Part shown: in pieces, positions 22,813 through 29,660 of the stretch
Layout of the letters: every line of letters begins with the position of its first letter
Numbering within the stretch: the stretch's first letter is position 1
Assembly: GCA_050309585.1 (NCBI GenBank)
Contig: JBNRML010000067.1
Coordinates: 1-30,194, forward strand
Reading direction: 5' to 3'
Source: Bovifimicola sp050309585
GTDB taxonomy: Bacteria > Bacillota > Clostridia > Lachnospirales > Lachnospiraceae
DNA: 30,194 nt
Position numbers and translations under genes: made by a program
Notes under the pieces: model-generated
The model's database searches: none
Told to the model about the DNA's origin: nothing
Seen by the model: the letters and a program-made list of their open reading frames with translations, nothing else

Positions 22813-24000
22813 TTATTTTACAACAATATAAATTACATCATTTTCAACTTCAACGCTGTCTAAATATTCGTGCTCATCATGCAGTAACACCTGTCCATTT
22901 GGAAAACTATGGATTTCAAAAAACGGCTTGACCTTTTTTGTAAGCAGTTGTTTTCTCACGCCTGAATAAATTATCGTATCCTTAAGTATTCTGCTAAGAT
23001 GCATATCAGTAGAATTTTTGTAATCAACCTTGTTGGTATTAATATTTAGGAAAGATATTTCACCCTTTCGTTTCAAACACATATATGGTTCCTGATTAAT
23101 TACAACAGGATTAGCGAGATCCGATTCAATAATAACCTGCTGATTTATACAGGACTTAATCTCTGCTGTCTCTAAATTGTAGAATTTAATTTCTTCCTGT
23201 TTCAATTCATTATCAACCACTGTATATATCAGATAATTGTCCTGTATCTTAACATATGGTATTGTCTTTGTAAAATAAGCCTGCTCAATAATATCAACAT
23301 TTATGTTTTTTGTATCTAATACCATATCTGATACCATCTGTCCGACATTCAGGAAACCTATTGACTCAAGACTGGCTTCTTCTTTTTCCAGAGAATTATA
23401 TCTGTTGTCCGTAAGCAAATCATACCCGGTTTTTACTACGCACTGATTTTCTGAAATTGGAATGAGATAAGAAATCCCATTATTCGTGAAATTCTCATCT
23501 AAAATATCCATCACGGAAAAATCCTTCATATTTATCAGCTTTTGCGAAAACTCAAAATATCCCGAATAAGTATTGGCCATATTTGTCACAAGAAACTCAC
23601 TCTGAATAATTAAATAATTGTCATTAATAATGAATATTTTAAATCTCTTTGTTCTGTTTATTGAACTAATATCTTCTTCAAAGGAATAAACACTTTCTGT
23701 CTCTAAGGTAGTAAGGTTGTGTCTTAACAATGCCACAACGCCCTGACCTTCGTTTTCGAAAATATTTACAAAATAAAGATAATCACTGTCCTTGGTAATA
23801 TGCTTTATCTCACCAATATCAAATTTCTCAATATTGGGAAGAATTTCATATTTTTCACTTGAATCAGCCTTCAAAATATCATATTTTACCTGGGCAATAT
23901 TCTCATATTCACTTTTAGTCTTTATTTTTTCTATTATAGAATCAGAACTAAAATACTTTCCGCTTTTCCAGTCCGGATTATGTAATATTTTAATTTCCAT
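22813..24000 (-). CDS. Protein of unknown function, probably beta-rich repeat (propeller-like)
   Basis: 395 aa from ATG 24000 with GGAG six bases upstream; the TTG at 24012 lies before that site. I do not recognise a family. There is no signal peptide and no transmembrane segment, so it is probably cytoplasmic. The sequence is acidic and beta-rich, with repeats of strand-turn-strand units built around short aromatic strands (YLYFVNIF, YLIIQSEF, YLIYTVVDN, VIYIVVK) and hand-over phrases such as T-L-E-T-E-S-V-Y and L-E-T-A-E-I-K-S. That resembles seven-bladed WD40/YVTN-like propellers, which often display data-like Kelch blades, but no canonical motif is present. It lies between proB (25-base spacer) and DUF896 and is probably co-transcribed with them. 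Confidence 0.75.
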   Translation of the reverse strand: MEIKILHNPDWKSGKYFSSDSIIEKIKTKSEYENIAQVKYDILKADSSEKYEILPNIEKFDIGEIKHITKDSDYLYFVNIFENEGQGVVALLRHNLTTLETESVYSFEEDISSINRTKRFKIFIINDNYLIIQSEFLVTNMANTYSGYFEFSQKLINMKDFSVMDILDENFTNNGISYLIPISENQCVVKTGYDLLTDNRYNSLEKEEASLESIGFLNVGQMVSDMVLDTKNINVDIIEQAYFTKTIPYVKIQDNYLIYTVVDNELKQEEIKFYNLETAEIKSCINQQVIIESDLANPVVINQEPYMCLKRKGEISFLNINTNKVDYKNSTDMHLSRILKDTIIYSGVRKQLLTKKVKPFFEIHSFPNGQVLLHDEHEYLDSVEVENDVIYIVVK

Positions 24001-24025
24001 ATTTTTCTCCAACTATTTCATTGAA

Positions 24026-24874
24026 CTATTCTTCCAGATAATCAAGAATATCAAACCCTGATTTCTCATTCGCCAGAAATAATGTGCCAATTTCTTCTCC
24101 CGCAAGAATATTTTCAATAATGTTAATGTCATTTCCATTTGCAATAATCATATCTGCACCTGAATATGTGGCAATCTTTGCAGCAGACAACTTTGCACTC
24201 ATACCACCTGTGCCCACATTACTTCCCGACGTCGCCTTACCCATTTCAAATAACTCATCCGTAATATTATTTACAACCGGAATAAATTCTGCATTTGAAT
24301 TTTTGTTTGGATCATCGGTAAATAAACCATCTATATCAGATAATAATATCAGTAAATCCGCATTAATTAAGGCTGTGACAAGTGCTGAGAGTCTGTCGTT
24401 GTCTCCAAATACAATTTCATAAGTAGATACTGTGTCATTTTCATTAACTACAGGTATTACCCCAAGCTTTAATAATTCTTCAAAGGTGTTTTTAGCATTA
24501 TATCTGCTTAAATCATCCTGCATGGTATATTTTGTCATAAGAATCTGTGCTGTTTTCTGATTGTATTCTGAAAACAATTTCTGATACATCATCATCAGCT
24601 GTGCCTGTCCAATGGCTGCACACGCCTGCTTTTCAGGCAGTGAAAGCTCTTTGTCCTTTAAACCTGTAGACTTTCTTCCAACCGCAATAGCTCCTGAAGA
24701 AACCAAAACTACCTCTTTACCCTGATTTTTTATGTCTGTAAGTATACGTACAAGCTTTTCAAGCTTATAAAGATTAATTTCATTTGTATTTTTATGTGTC
24801 AAGGAAGATGAACCAATTTTTATTATGATTCTCTTTTTATCCTTTATCGCATCTCTAAACTGATTGCTATCCAT
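24026..24874 (-). CDS. proB: Glutamate 5-kinase, short form without PUA domain
   Basis: 282 aa from ATG 24874 with GGAG six bases upstream (the ATG at 24886 overlaps the ribosome-binding site). ProB phosphorylates L-glutamate as the first step of proline synthesis. Amino-acid kinase motifs are IIIKIGSSSLTH (16-27), VLVSSGAIAVG (56-66), NENDTVSTYEIVFGDNDRLSA (144-164) and the C-terminal GTGGMSAKLSAAKIAT. The roughly 100-residue C-terminal PUA domain of E. coli ProB is absent, as in other short-form kinases. The partner proA is not adjacent. Feedback inhibition may differ from PUA-containing enzymes, but that is inference. Confidence 0.95.
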   Translation of the reverse strand: MDSNQFRDAIKDKKRIIIKIGSSSLTHKNTNEINLYKLEKLVRILTDIKNQGKEVVLVSSGAIAVGRKSTGLKDKELSLPEKQACAAIGQAQLMMMYQKLFSEYNQKTAQILMTKYTMQDDLSRYNAKNTFEELLKLGVIPVVNENDTVSTYEIVFGDNDRLSALVTALINADLLILLSDIDGLFTDDPNKNSNAEFIPVVNNITDELFEMGKATSGSNVGTGGMSAKLSAAKIATYSGADMIIANGNDINIIENILAGEEIGTLFLANEKSGFDILDYLEE

Positions 24875-24940
24875 GATTTTCTCCATTTCAAAATGCCCTG
24901 ATAAGAGCTTTTTTCAGAGTAATATTTTAACTAAAAAAAG

Positions 24941-26536
24941 TCAATCTGTCAATGCGGCATATTTTTTCGCAATCCCCTCAAAAACCTTTATTCCATCCAT
25001 TGCAGCCGAGGTTATTCCTCCGGCATATCCCGCGCCTTCACCACAAGGATAAATTCCCTTAATATTACATTCAAAATACTCATCCCTGTTTATTCTCACC
25101 GGCGATGAAGTCCTGCTCTCCACACCGGACAAAACAGTATCCGGTGAATTATATCCCTTAATTTTTGTGGAAAAATAGTCTATCCCAGTTACTAAAGACT
25201 CACACACATACTCCGGTAAAACATTATTTAAATCTCCCATGACATTTTTTCCCTTTGTCTGGGGAATCACTTCACCAAAACCTGAAGAAACCCTTTTATT
25301 CTTAAAATCCTCAAATCTCTGTACCGGTATACTTCCATTTCCCTCTTTATATGCTGCTCGTTCCAATCTTCTCTGAAATTCCATACCTGCCAAAGGACTG
25401 TCACTTCCAAAATCCTCTGGATTAACAGATACAATAAGGGCTGTATTTGCATTCTTCCCATCCCGTTTTGAATAGCTCATACCATTTACCGCTGTCATTT
25501 CGTTTTCAGAGGATGCATTAACAACATATCCTCCAGGGCACATACAAAAGCTGTATACATTCCTGTTATTATCAAGCGTAGTGGCAAGCCTGTAGGAAGC
25601 AGCAGGCAGCTGTTCATGAAACCTGCCATATTGGGAAATATTTATATGCTCCTGATTATGTTCAACACGTACTCCAACAGCAAAGGACTTTGCCTCCATT
25701 TTAATCCCTTTCCTAAAAAGCATTTTAAAAGTATCCCTTGCACTGTGTCCTATCGCCAGTACTAACACTTCACAGGGCACCTCTTTTATAATTCCATTAT
25801 TAATAACCTCTATGGAAGAAAGACTTTCATCCTTATACTTAATATTGTAAAGCTTTGTGGAGAATAAAAACTGTGCACCAAATTTAATACATTCCTCTCT
25901 CATATTCTTTACAATTTTTTCCAGAATATCAGTTCCAACGTGTGGTTTATTTTCATAAGTTATTTTTTCATCTGCACCAAATTTCACAAAGGTTTCCAAA
26001 ACAAAATCATTTCTGCCAAACTTGTCCTTAACCAATGTATTAAGCTTTCCATCAGAAAAAGTTCCTGCACCGCCCTCACCAAATTGAACATTTGATTCAG
26101 TATTTAATATTCCTGTTTCAAAAAAATCATTTACAGTTTTTGTCCTCTTTTCAACCTCTTCCCCTCGCTCAATCACAATTGGCATGTAGCCCTCCCTTGC
26201 AAGAAGAAAAGCACAAAACAGCCCTGCCGGACCACTTCCCACAACCACTGGCCGGTGAATCATTTTCTTTGTTCCCTTCTCTGGCACTGTATAATTTTTC
26301 TTATCAGTTAACATAACATCTTTATTGTTAACTCTTCGCAAAATTTTCTGCTCACCTGAGATTTTTACATCAACTGAGTAAATATATTTAACTTCATCTT
26401 TTCTTGCATCAATAGATTTTTTTACAATTTTATATTCAAACTTTTCATCTCTTAGTTTTAAATTTTTCCTGATTACCCTTTTCATATCATCATCAGTGTG
26501 ATTTATCGGTAACTTTATCTGATTAATTCGAATCAT
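24941..26536 (-). CDS. FAD-dependent oxidoreductase, COG2509 family
   Basis: 531 aa from ATG 26536, which has GAGG six bases upstream; ATG 26548 is inside that ribosome-binding site. An N-terminal roughly 95-residue domain (basic, alpha/beta) precedes the Rossmann motif VVVGSGPAGLFCAFLLAREG (about 97-116), a long conserved stretch VQFGEGGAGTFSDGKLNT, and a C-terminal FAD motif with GIYPCGEGAGYAGGITSAAMDG. This is the uncharacterised COG2509 dehydrogenase family, widespread in clostridia. Substrate unknown. It is preceded by repeat copy A and followed, after 66 bases, by proB. It is immediately downstream of another FAD enzyme of a different family. Confidence 0.92.
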   Translation of the reverse strand: MIRINQIKLPINHTDDDMKRVIRKNLKLRDEKFEYKIVKKSIDARKDEVKYIYSVDVKISGEQKILRRVNNKDVMLTDKKNYTVPEKGTKKMIHRPVVVGSGPAGLFCAFLLAREGYMPIVIERGEEVEKRTKTVNDFFETGILNTESNVQFGEGGAGTFSDGKLNTLVKDKFGRNDFVLETFVKFGADEKITYENKPHVGTDILEKIVKNMREECIKFGAQFLFSTKLYNIKYKDESLSSIEVINNGIIKEVPCEVLVLAIGHSARDTFKMLFRKGIKMEAKSFAVGVRVEHNQEHINISQYGRFHEQLPAASYRLATTLDNNRNVYSFCMCPGGYVVNASSENEMTAVNGMSYSKRDGKNANTALIVSVNPEDFGSDSPLAGMEFQRRLERAAYKEGNGSIPVQRFEDFKNKRVSSGFGEVIPQTKGKNVMGDLNNVLPEYVCESLVTGIDYFSTKIKGYNSPDTVLSGVESRTSSPVRINRDEYFECNIKGIYPCGEGAGYAGGITSAAMDGIKVFEGIAKKYAALTD

Positions 26537-26573
26537 ACTAATCCTCATTTCTGAGCGACCTGCGCGAAGAGGC
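26534..26573 (-). repeat. Interspersed repeat copy A, leader of the COG2509 gene
   Basis: On the minus strand a GCCTCTTCGCG-like left half is followed by GCTCAGAAATGAGGATTAG and the ATG of the COG2509 gene. It matches copies B (26675-26720) and C (28651-28694) over about 40 bases. The SD (GAGG) is paired in a CTCA/TGAG stem closed by a GAAA loop. Confidence 0.75.
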
Positions 26574-26604
26574 GAAGAGAAATCTGCGTATGCAGTTTCT
26601 CTTC
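26574..26604. other. Stem-loop between the two FAD oxidoreductase genes
   Basis: GAAGAGAAA (26574-26582) pairs perfectly with TTTCTCTTC (26596-26604), with an inner CTGC/GCAG continuation and a single unpaired T. It lies just after the stop of the upstream gene. There is no T-run on either side, so it is not an ordinary intrinsic terminator. Confidence 0.6.
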
Positions 26605-26614
26605 TGCCATCAGG

Positions 26615-26644
26615 GCTATTTGCCTTCGCTCAGAAGCAAATAGC
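26615..26644. other. Stem-loop overlapping the stop codon of the FAD oxidoreductase gene
   Basis: GCTATTTGC (26615-26623) pairs perfectly with GCAAATAGC (26636-26644) over a 12-base loop containing CTTCGCTCAGAA. The loop is an oppositely oriented fragment of the interspersed repeat core TCGCTCAGAA. The TAG stop lies in one arm. Confidence 0.6.
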
Positions 26645-27980
26645 TGTGTGAAAAAAGAGCTCTTTCAGAGTCTTTTTTCACACCAATCCTCCATTTCTGA
26701 GCGTCTTTACGCGAAGACGCTGATTTTCCTGCCAGATATCCTGTAGCCCAGGCCCATTGCAGATTATATCCGCCACATTGTCCATCCACATCAATGCATT
26801 CTCCTGCAAAATAAAGATTTTTTATTACTTTGCTCTCCATTGTCTCCCTGTCTATTTCTGATACATCAAATCCACCACTGCACACCTGGGCATTTATGTA
26901 ATCCTTTGTACCCTTAATTTCAAAAGATACATTTTTGATATAATGAATGATATCTTCTAAGTCCATTTTACTGCACCCTTTTGTGAAGGCTTTAATATCT
27001 TTATTCACATTTTCAGAATACATTTTAATAAGCTCCGTTACGAGTTTCTTATTTAGCACACCGGAAAATAAGTCTAAAATACTCTTCTTTTCATAAAATT
27101 CCTGTCTGGTCAAAAATTCAGCCAGTGTATTTTCATTATAATCCGGAAGGAAATCAACAACCACCTTACACTTCTTTTTTTGAAATAATGCCCTTGATAT
27201 TTTACTGCTCAACTGAAAAATCACAATACCCGAAAGACCGTATTCAGTAAGCTGCAATTCCCCTCTTATGCTTTCGGAAGATATACCTTCTATTATGGAA
27301 TATGCTTCTATCTCTGTTCTTACACCAGATACATTTTTAAAAAACGTATCTGTCCTTCCCACTTTAATCCCACACAACGCTGGAAGGTATTCTCTAAATC
27401 CAATTTTTAAATTTACAATACTGTTTCTAAAATTTTCATAATAATAATTGTGAATTCCTGCCTTACTTCCCAATGCAACTATCACCTTATCGGCAGTATA
27501 CATAACCTTTTTTTCAGATTTCATATCACTACAAAATATATTAAAGTCACCATTTTCCATAACTTTTATTTCTTCAGCTTTGCAATTTGTAAAAATATTT
27601 ACACCCTTTAGCCTTAAAATGCCTGTCATTGATTCCCTTACATTAGAAGCCTGCATTGATTCAGGGTAAAAATAGTCATTCTTGTTTTTTACGGCAATTC
27701 CCATTCTATTAAAAAAATCGACAGTGTCTTTTTCATCAAAGTCATCTAAAACACATTCCACAAAGCTCTTGTCTTCACAGTTATATTTATCTGAAGATAA
27801 AACTGCATTCGCGAGATTACACCTGCCATTGCCTGTTGCAAGAATCTTTTTTCCAGTTATTTCCTCTGCTTCCAAAATATAGACATTTGTATTTTCACTT
27901 GCAGCCCATATTGCCGCTGCCATCCCTGCAGCACCGCCACCAACTACACATATATTGATTTTATCTGTTTTGTTTTCCAT
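26616..27980 (-). CDS. HI0933/BaiN-type NAD(P)/FAD-dependent oxidoreductase (aminoacetone-oxidase-like annotation family)
   Basis: 454 aa two-dinucleotide-binding flavoprotein of the HI0933 family. The Rossmann motif CVVGGGAAGMAAAIWAA (11-27) is followed by GKKILATGNGRCNLAN (44-59), and the FAD-closing motif GECIDVDGQCGGYNLQWAWATGYLAGK. Function within the family is mixed and not settled by sequence. The family ends about ten residues after GYLAGK; here about 34 further residues (from SASSRKDAQ) are encoded by repeat copy B and a terminator-like palindrome, so the tail is probably acquired. The ATG directly follows the TAA of the upstream gene, with only weak SD, suggesting translational coupling. 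Confidence 0.9.
   Translation of the reverse strand: MENKTDKINICVVGGGAAGMAAAIWAASENTNVYILEAEEITGKKILATGNGRCNLANAVLSSDKYNCEDKSFVECVLDDFDEKDTVDFFNRMGIAVKNKNDYFYPESMQASNVRESMTGILRLKGVNIFTNCKAEEIKVMENGDFNIFCSDMKSEKKVMYTADKVIVALGSKAGIHNYYYENFRNSIVNLKIGFREYLPALCGIKVGRTDTFFKNVSGVRTEIEAYSIIEGISSESIRGELQLTEYGLSGIVIFQLSSKISRALFQKKKCKVVVDFLPDYNENTLAEFLTRQEFYEKKSILDLFSGVLNKKLVTELIKMYSENVNKDIKAFTKGCSKMDLEDIIHYIKNVSFEIKGTKDYINAQVCSGGFDVSEIDRETMESKVIKNLYFAGECIDVDGQCGGYNLQWAWATGYLAGKSASSRKDAQKWRIGVKKDSERALFSHSYLLLSEGK
26646..26683 (-). terminator. Terminator-like palindrome inside the ORF tail
   Basis: GTGTGAAAAAAGA (26646-26658) pairs perfectly with TCTTTTTTCACAC (26671-26683), and an inner CTC/GAG extends the stem. 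On the minus strand the short GC stem is preceded by A6 and followed by T6, as in a bidirectional intrinsic terminator. It lies within codons for the C-terminal tail of the FAD oxidoreductase, implying that the original gene ended upstream of it. Confidence 0.4.
26675..26720 (-). repeat. Interspersed repeat copy B, inside the FAD oxidoreductase ORF
   Basis: On the minus strand this contains a perfect 7-bp GCGTCTT/AAGACGC hairpin followed by GCTCAGAAATGGAGGATT and GTGTGAAAA. It matches copies A and C, and it is translated as the C-terminal tail of the upstream FAD oxidoreductase. The GTGTGAAAA end is shared with the 13-bp terminator-like palindrome. Confidence 0.75.
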
Positions 27981-28583
27981 TTACGTTGTCACACTTTCCA
28001 AATATGAATATAATTCATGGATGGTTTCAAGATAAAATCCTTTTTCCAGATTTTTCCTGCACTCTTCATCCAGATTTTCTATATCAATCCCCGTATCAAT
28101 AATAATCACTTTTTTATCCACATCGTATATTTTAATAATATTTTCTTCCGATACCACAAAATATTTATATATTTTTGATGGAGTACACACAGTTTTTCTT
28201 ATCACTACTGCATCATCTGAAAATGAAATCAATTGAATGTTTTTTAATGTTCTGTCTTCATTGTTGCTCATAAATCTGGCAAGATAATCTATTAATTGCT
28301 CCCTGTTGTACCCAATATACTCAATAGGAATATCAGATTCAGACTTTCTGATTTCTTCAGTATCTATGTCATAAGCTTCTTCAATGTATCTCGTACGTTT
28401 TGTTACAATCTCTTCATCCTTTGTATTTGCATAAATATCAATCTGGTCAGATTTTCTTACCAGATTATCGGATTTCAAATAGTTAACAGCATAATAATAG
28501 CCGCCATAATACAGCGTCAGTATCAAAACACCAAAACATAATATCATAACAACATAGGTCCTGCTTTTAGTATATTTTTTCAT
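27981..28583 (-). CDS. Single-pass membrane protein, BofC-like C-terminus
   Basis: 200 aa from ATG 28583 with GGAGG six bases upstream; a longer frame upstream (to 28616) lacks this support. A basic N-terminus (MKKYTKSRTY) is followed by one transmembrane helix (about 10-30), so the rest is probably outside. The final 60 residues (KYFVVSEENIIKIYD, then IDIENLDEECRKNLEKGFYLET) resemble the BofC C-terminal domain found in spore-forming Firmicutes, which in Bacillus regulates forespore signalling. That similarity is moderate. The central region is unrecognised. Its TAA is immediately followed by the ATG of the FAD oxidoreductase. Confidence 0.75.
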   Translation of the reverse strand: MKKYTKSRTYVVMILCFGVLILTLYYGGYYYAVNYLKSDNLVRKSDQIDIYANTKDEEIVTKRTRYIEEAYDIDTEEIRKSESDIPIEYIGYNREQLIDYLARFMSNNEDRTLKNIQLISFSDDAVVIRKTVCTPSKIYKYFVVSEENIIKIYDVDKKVIIIDTGIDIENLDEECRKNLEKGFYLETIHELYSYLESVTT

Positions 28584-28650
28584 ACTAATCCTCCATGTAA
28601 AAGCAAATTTATTCACCTATATTATTTCCATTATTTAGCTGTATATACAT

Positions 28651-28694
28651 TTTTCACACTAATTCTCATTTCTGAGCAATTTTTGCGAAGACAC
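28651..28694 (-). repeat. Interspersed repeat copy C, after the cdd stop
   Basis: On the minus strand GTGTCTTCGC begins at the last base of the cdd stop codon and leads through GCTCAGAAATGAGAATTAG to GTGTGAAAAA. No long gene follows; a 12-codon frame starting at the ATG ends at TAA. It looks like a start cassette without its gene. Confidence 0.75.
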
Positions 28695-29086
28695 TAGTCT
28701 CTTGCCAATGTAAAAGAAAAAGGACTTAGAAATCCCATTGTAAATTCTTTTATCTCACCATCTTTTCCTTCTAATACAACAATACTGTCCTCTTCCATAA
28801 ACTCTGACAAGAACTGTCTGCAAATGCCACAAGGATATGTATAATCCCCTGACGAAGATACAATTGCAATCTTTTCAAAAGAGGTATAACCTTCTGAAAT
28901 AGCCTTTAATACCGCACATCTCTCCGCGCAGATTGTTGCACCATAAGATGCATTTTCGACATTACATCCGGTAAATATTTCACCTTCTGTTGTCAGTATT
29001 GCTGCACCTACATTAAATGCTGAGTATGGTGCGTAAGAATTTCCCATAGCTTTTTTTGCATAATCCAAAAGAATTTCATTTTCCAT
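28694..29086 (-). CDS. cdd: Cytidine deaminase
   Basis: 130 aa, the usual length of the tetrameric zinc enzyme that deaminates cytidine and deoxycytidine to uridine forms. The zinc site is C53-A-E55 in the CAERCA motif with C86 and C89 in PCGICRQ; E55 is the proton shuttle. N-terminal substrate motif YSAFNVGAAI is intact. ATG start with GGAGG 10 bases upstream. In Bacillus the gene order is pgpH-ybeY-dgkA-cdd-era; here ybeY is followed directly by cdd, without dgkA, and era does not follow. Confidence 0.97.
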   Translation of the reverse strand: MENEILLDYAKKAMGNSYAPYSAFNVGAAILTTEGEIFTGCNVENASYGATICAERCAVLKAISEGYTSFEKIAIVSSSGDYTYPCGICRQFLSEFMEEDSIVVLEGKDGEIKEFTMGFLSPFSFTLARD

Positions 29087-29142
29087 AACCTAATCCTCCA
29101 AATATGGACAATTAATTCAAGAAGACAGCCTTATTTTTCATA

Positions 29143-29643
29143 CTATCTTCTTATCTTAAGTGCCTCCATAATCTCTCTCTGTTTTATTTCCATAACAATT
29201 CTCTCTTCTTCTTCCATATGATCATGTCCAAAGAGATGTAACATGCTGTGGGCAGTCAGAAAAGCAAGTTCCCTTGTTTCTGAATGATTATATTCCAAAG
29301 CCTGTTCTTTCACCTTATCCAGAGAAATCATAATATCTCCTAACATGAGTTCCCCTGTCTCCGGATTAAAACAGTCCGAATACTCATCTGATTCTAACAT
29401 ATCAAAAACTTCTGGCTGTTCATATTCAATCATCGGAAAAGATAATACATCAGTTGGTCTGTCAATATCTCTGAACTCCTTATTTACCCTGTGTATTTCT
29501 TCATTATCCGTGAGAACCACATTTACCTCAATCTCATAAGGACAATTAACATAATCTGATACATAACTTATTACCTTTGTAATAATTTCTTCACAATCAA
29601 TGGATAAATCTGTATCTGTCTCGTTTTCAAATAAAATATTCAT
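29143..29643 (-). CDS. ybeY: Endoribonuclease YbeY
   Basis: 166 aa metal-dependent endoribonuclease that helps process 16S rRNA and control ribosome quality. The signature zinc site is H132-x3-H136-x5-H142 in AHSMLHLFGHDH. Upstream motifs NKEFRDIDRPTDVLSFPM and GDIMISLDKVKEQA are conserved; a modest acidic insert (about 75-95) separates them. ATG start with GGAGG seven bases upstream. It lies 17 bases after the HD-family gene. Confidence 0.97.
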   Translation of the reverse strand: MNILFENETDTDLSIDCEEIITKVISYVSDYVNCPYEIEVNVVLTDNEEIHRVNKEFRDIDRPTDVLSFPMIEYEQPEVFDMLESDEYSDCFNPETGELMLGDIMISLDKVKEQALEYNHSETRELAFLTAHSMLHLFGHDHMEEEERIVMEIKQREIMEALKIRR

Positions 29644-29660
29644 TATAATCCTCCACCATG

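Noticed and set aside
24891..24940. ACTCTGAAAAAAGCTCTT in the proB leader resembling the palindrome at 26646-26683
   Set aside because: The shared stretch is short and A/T-rich, and it lacks the long flanking arms, so common origin cannot be shown.
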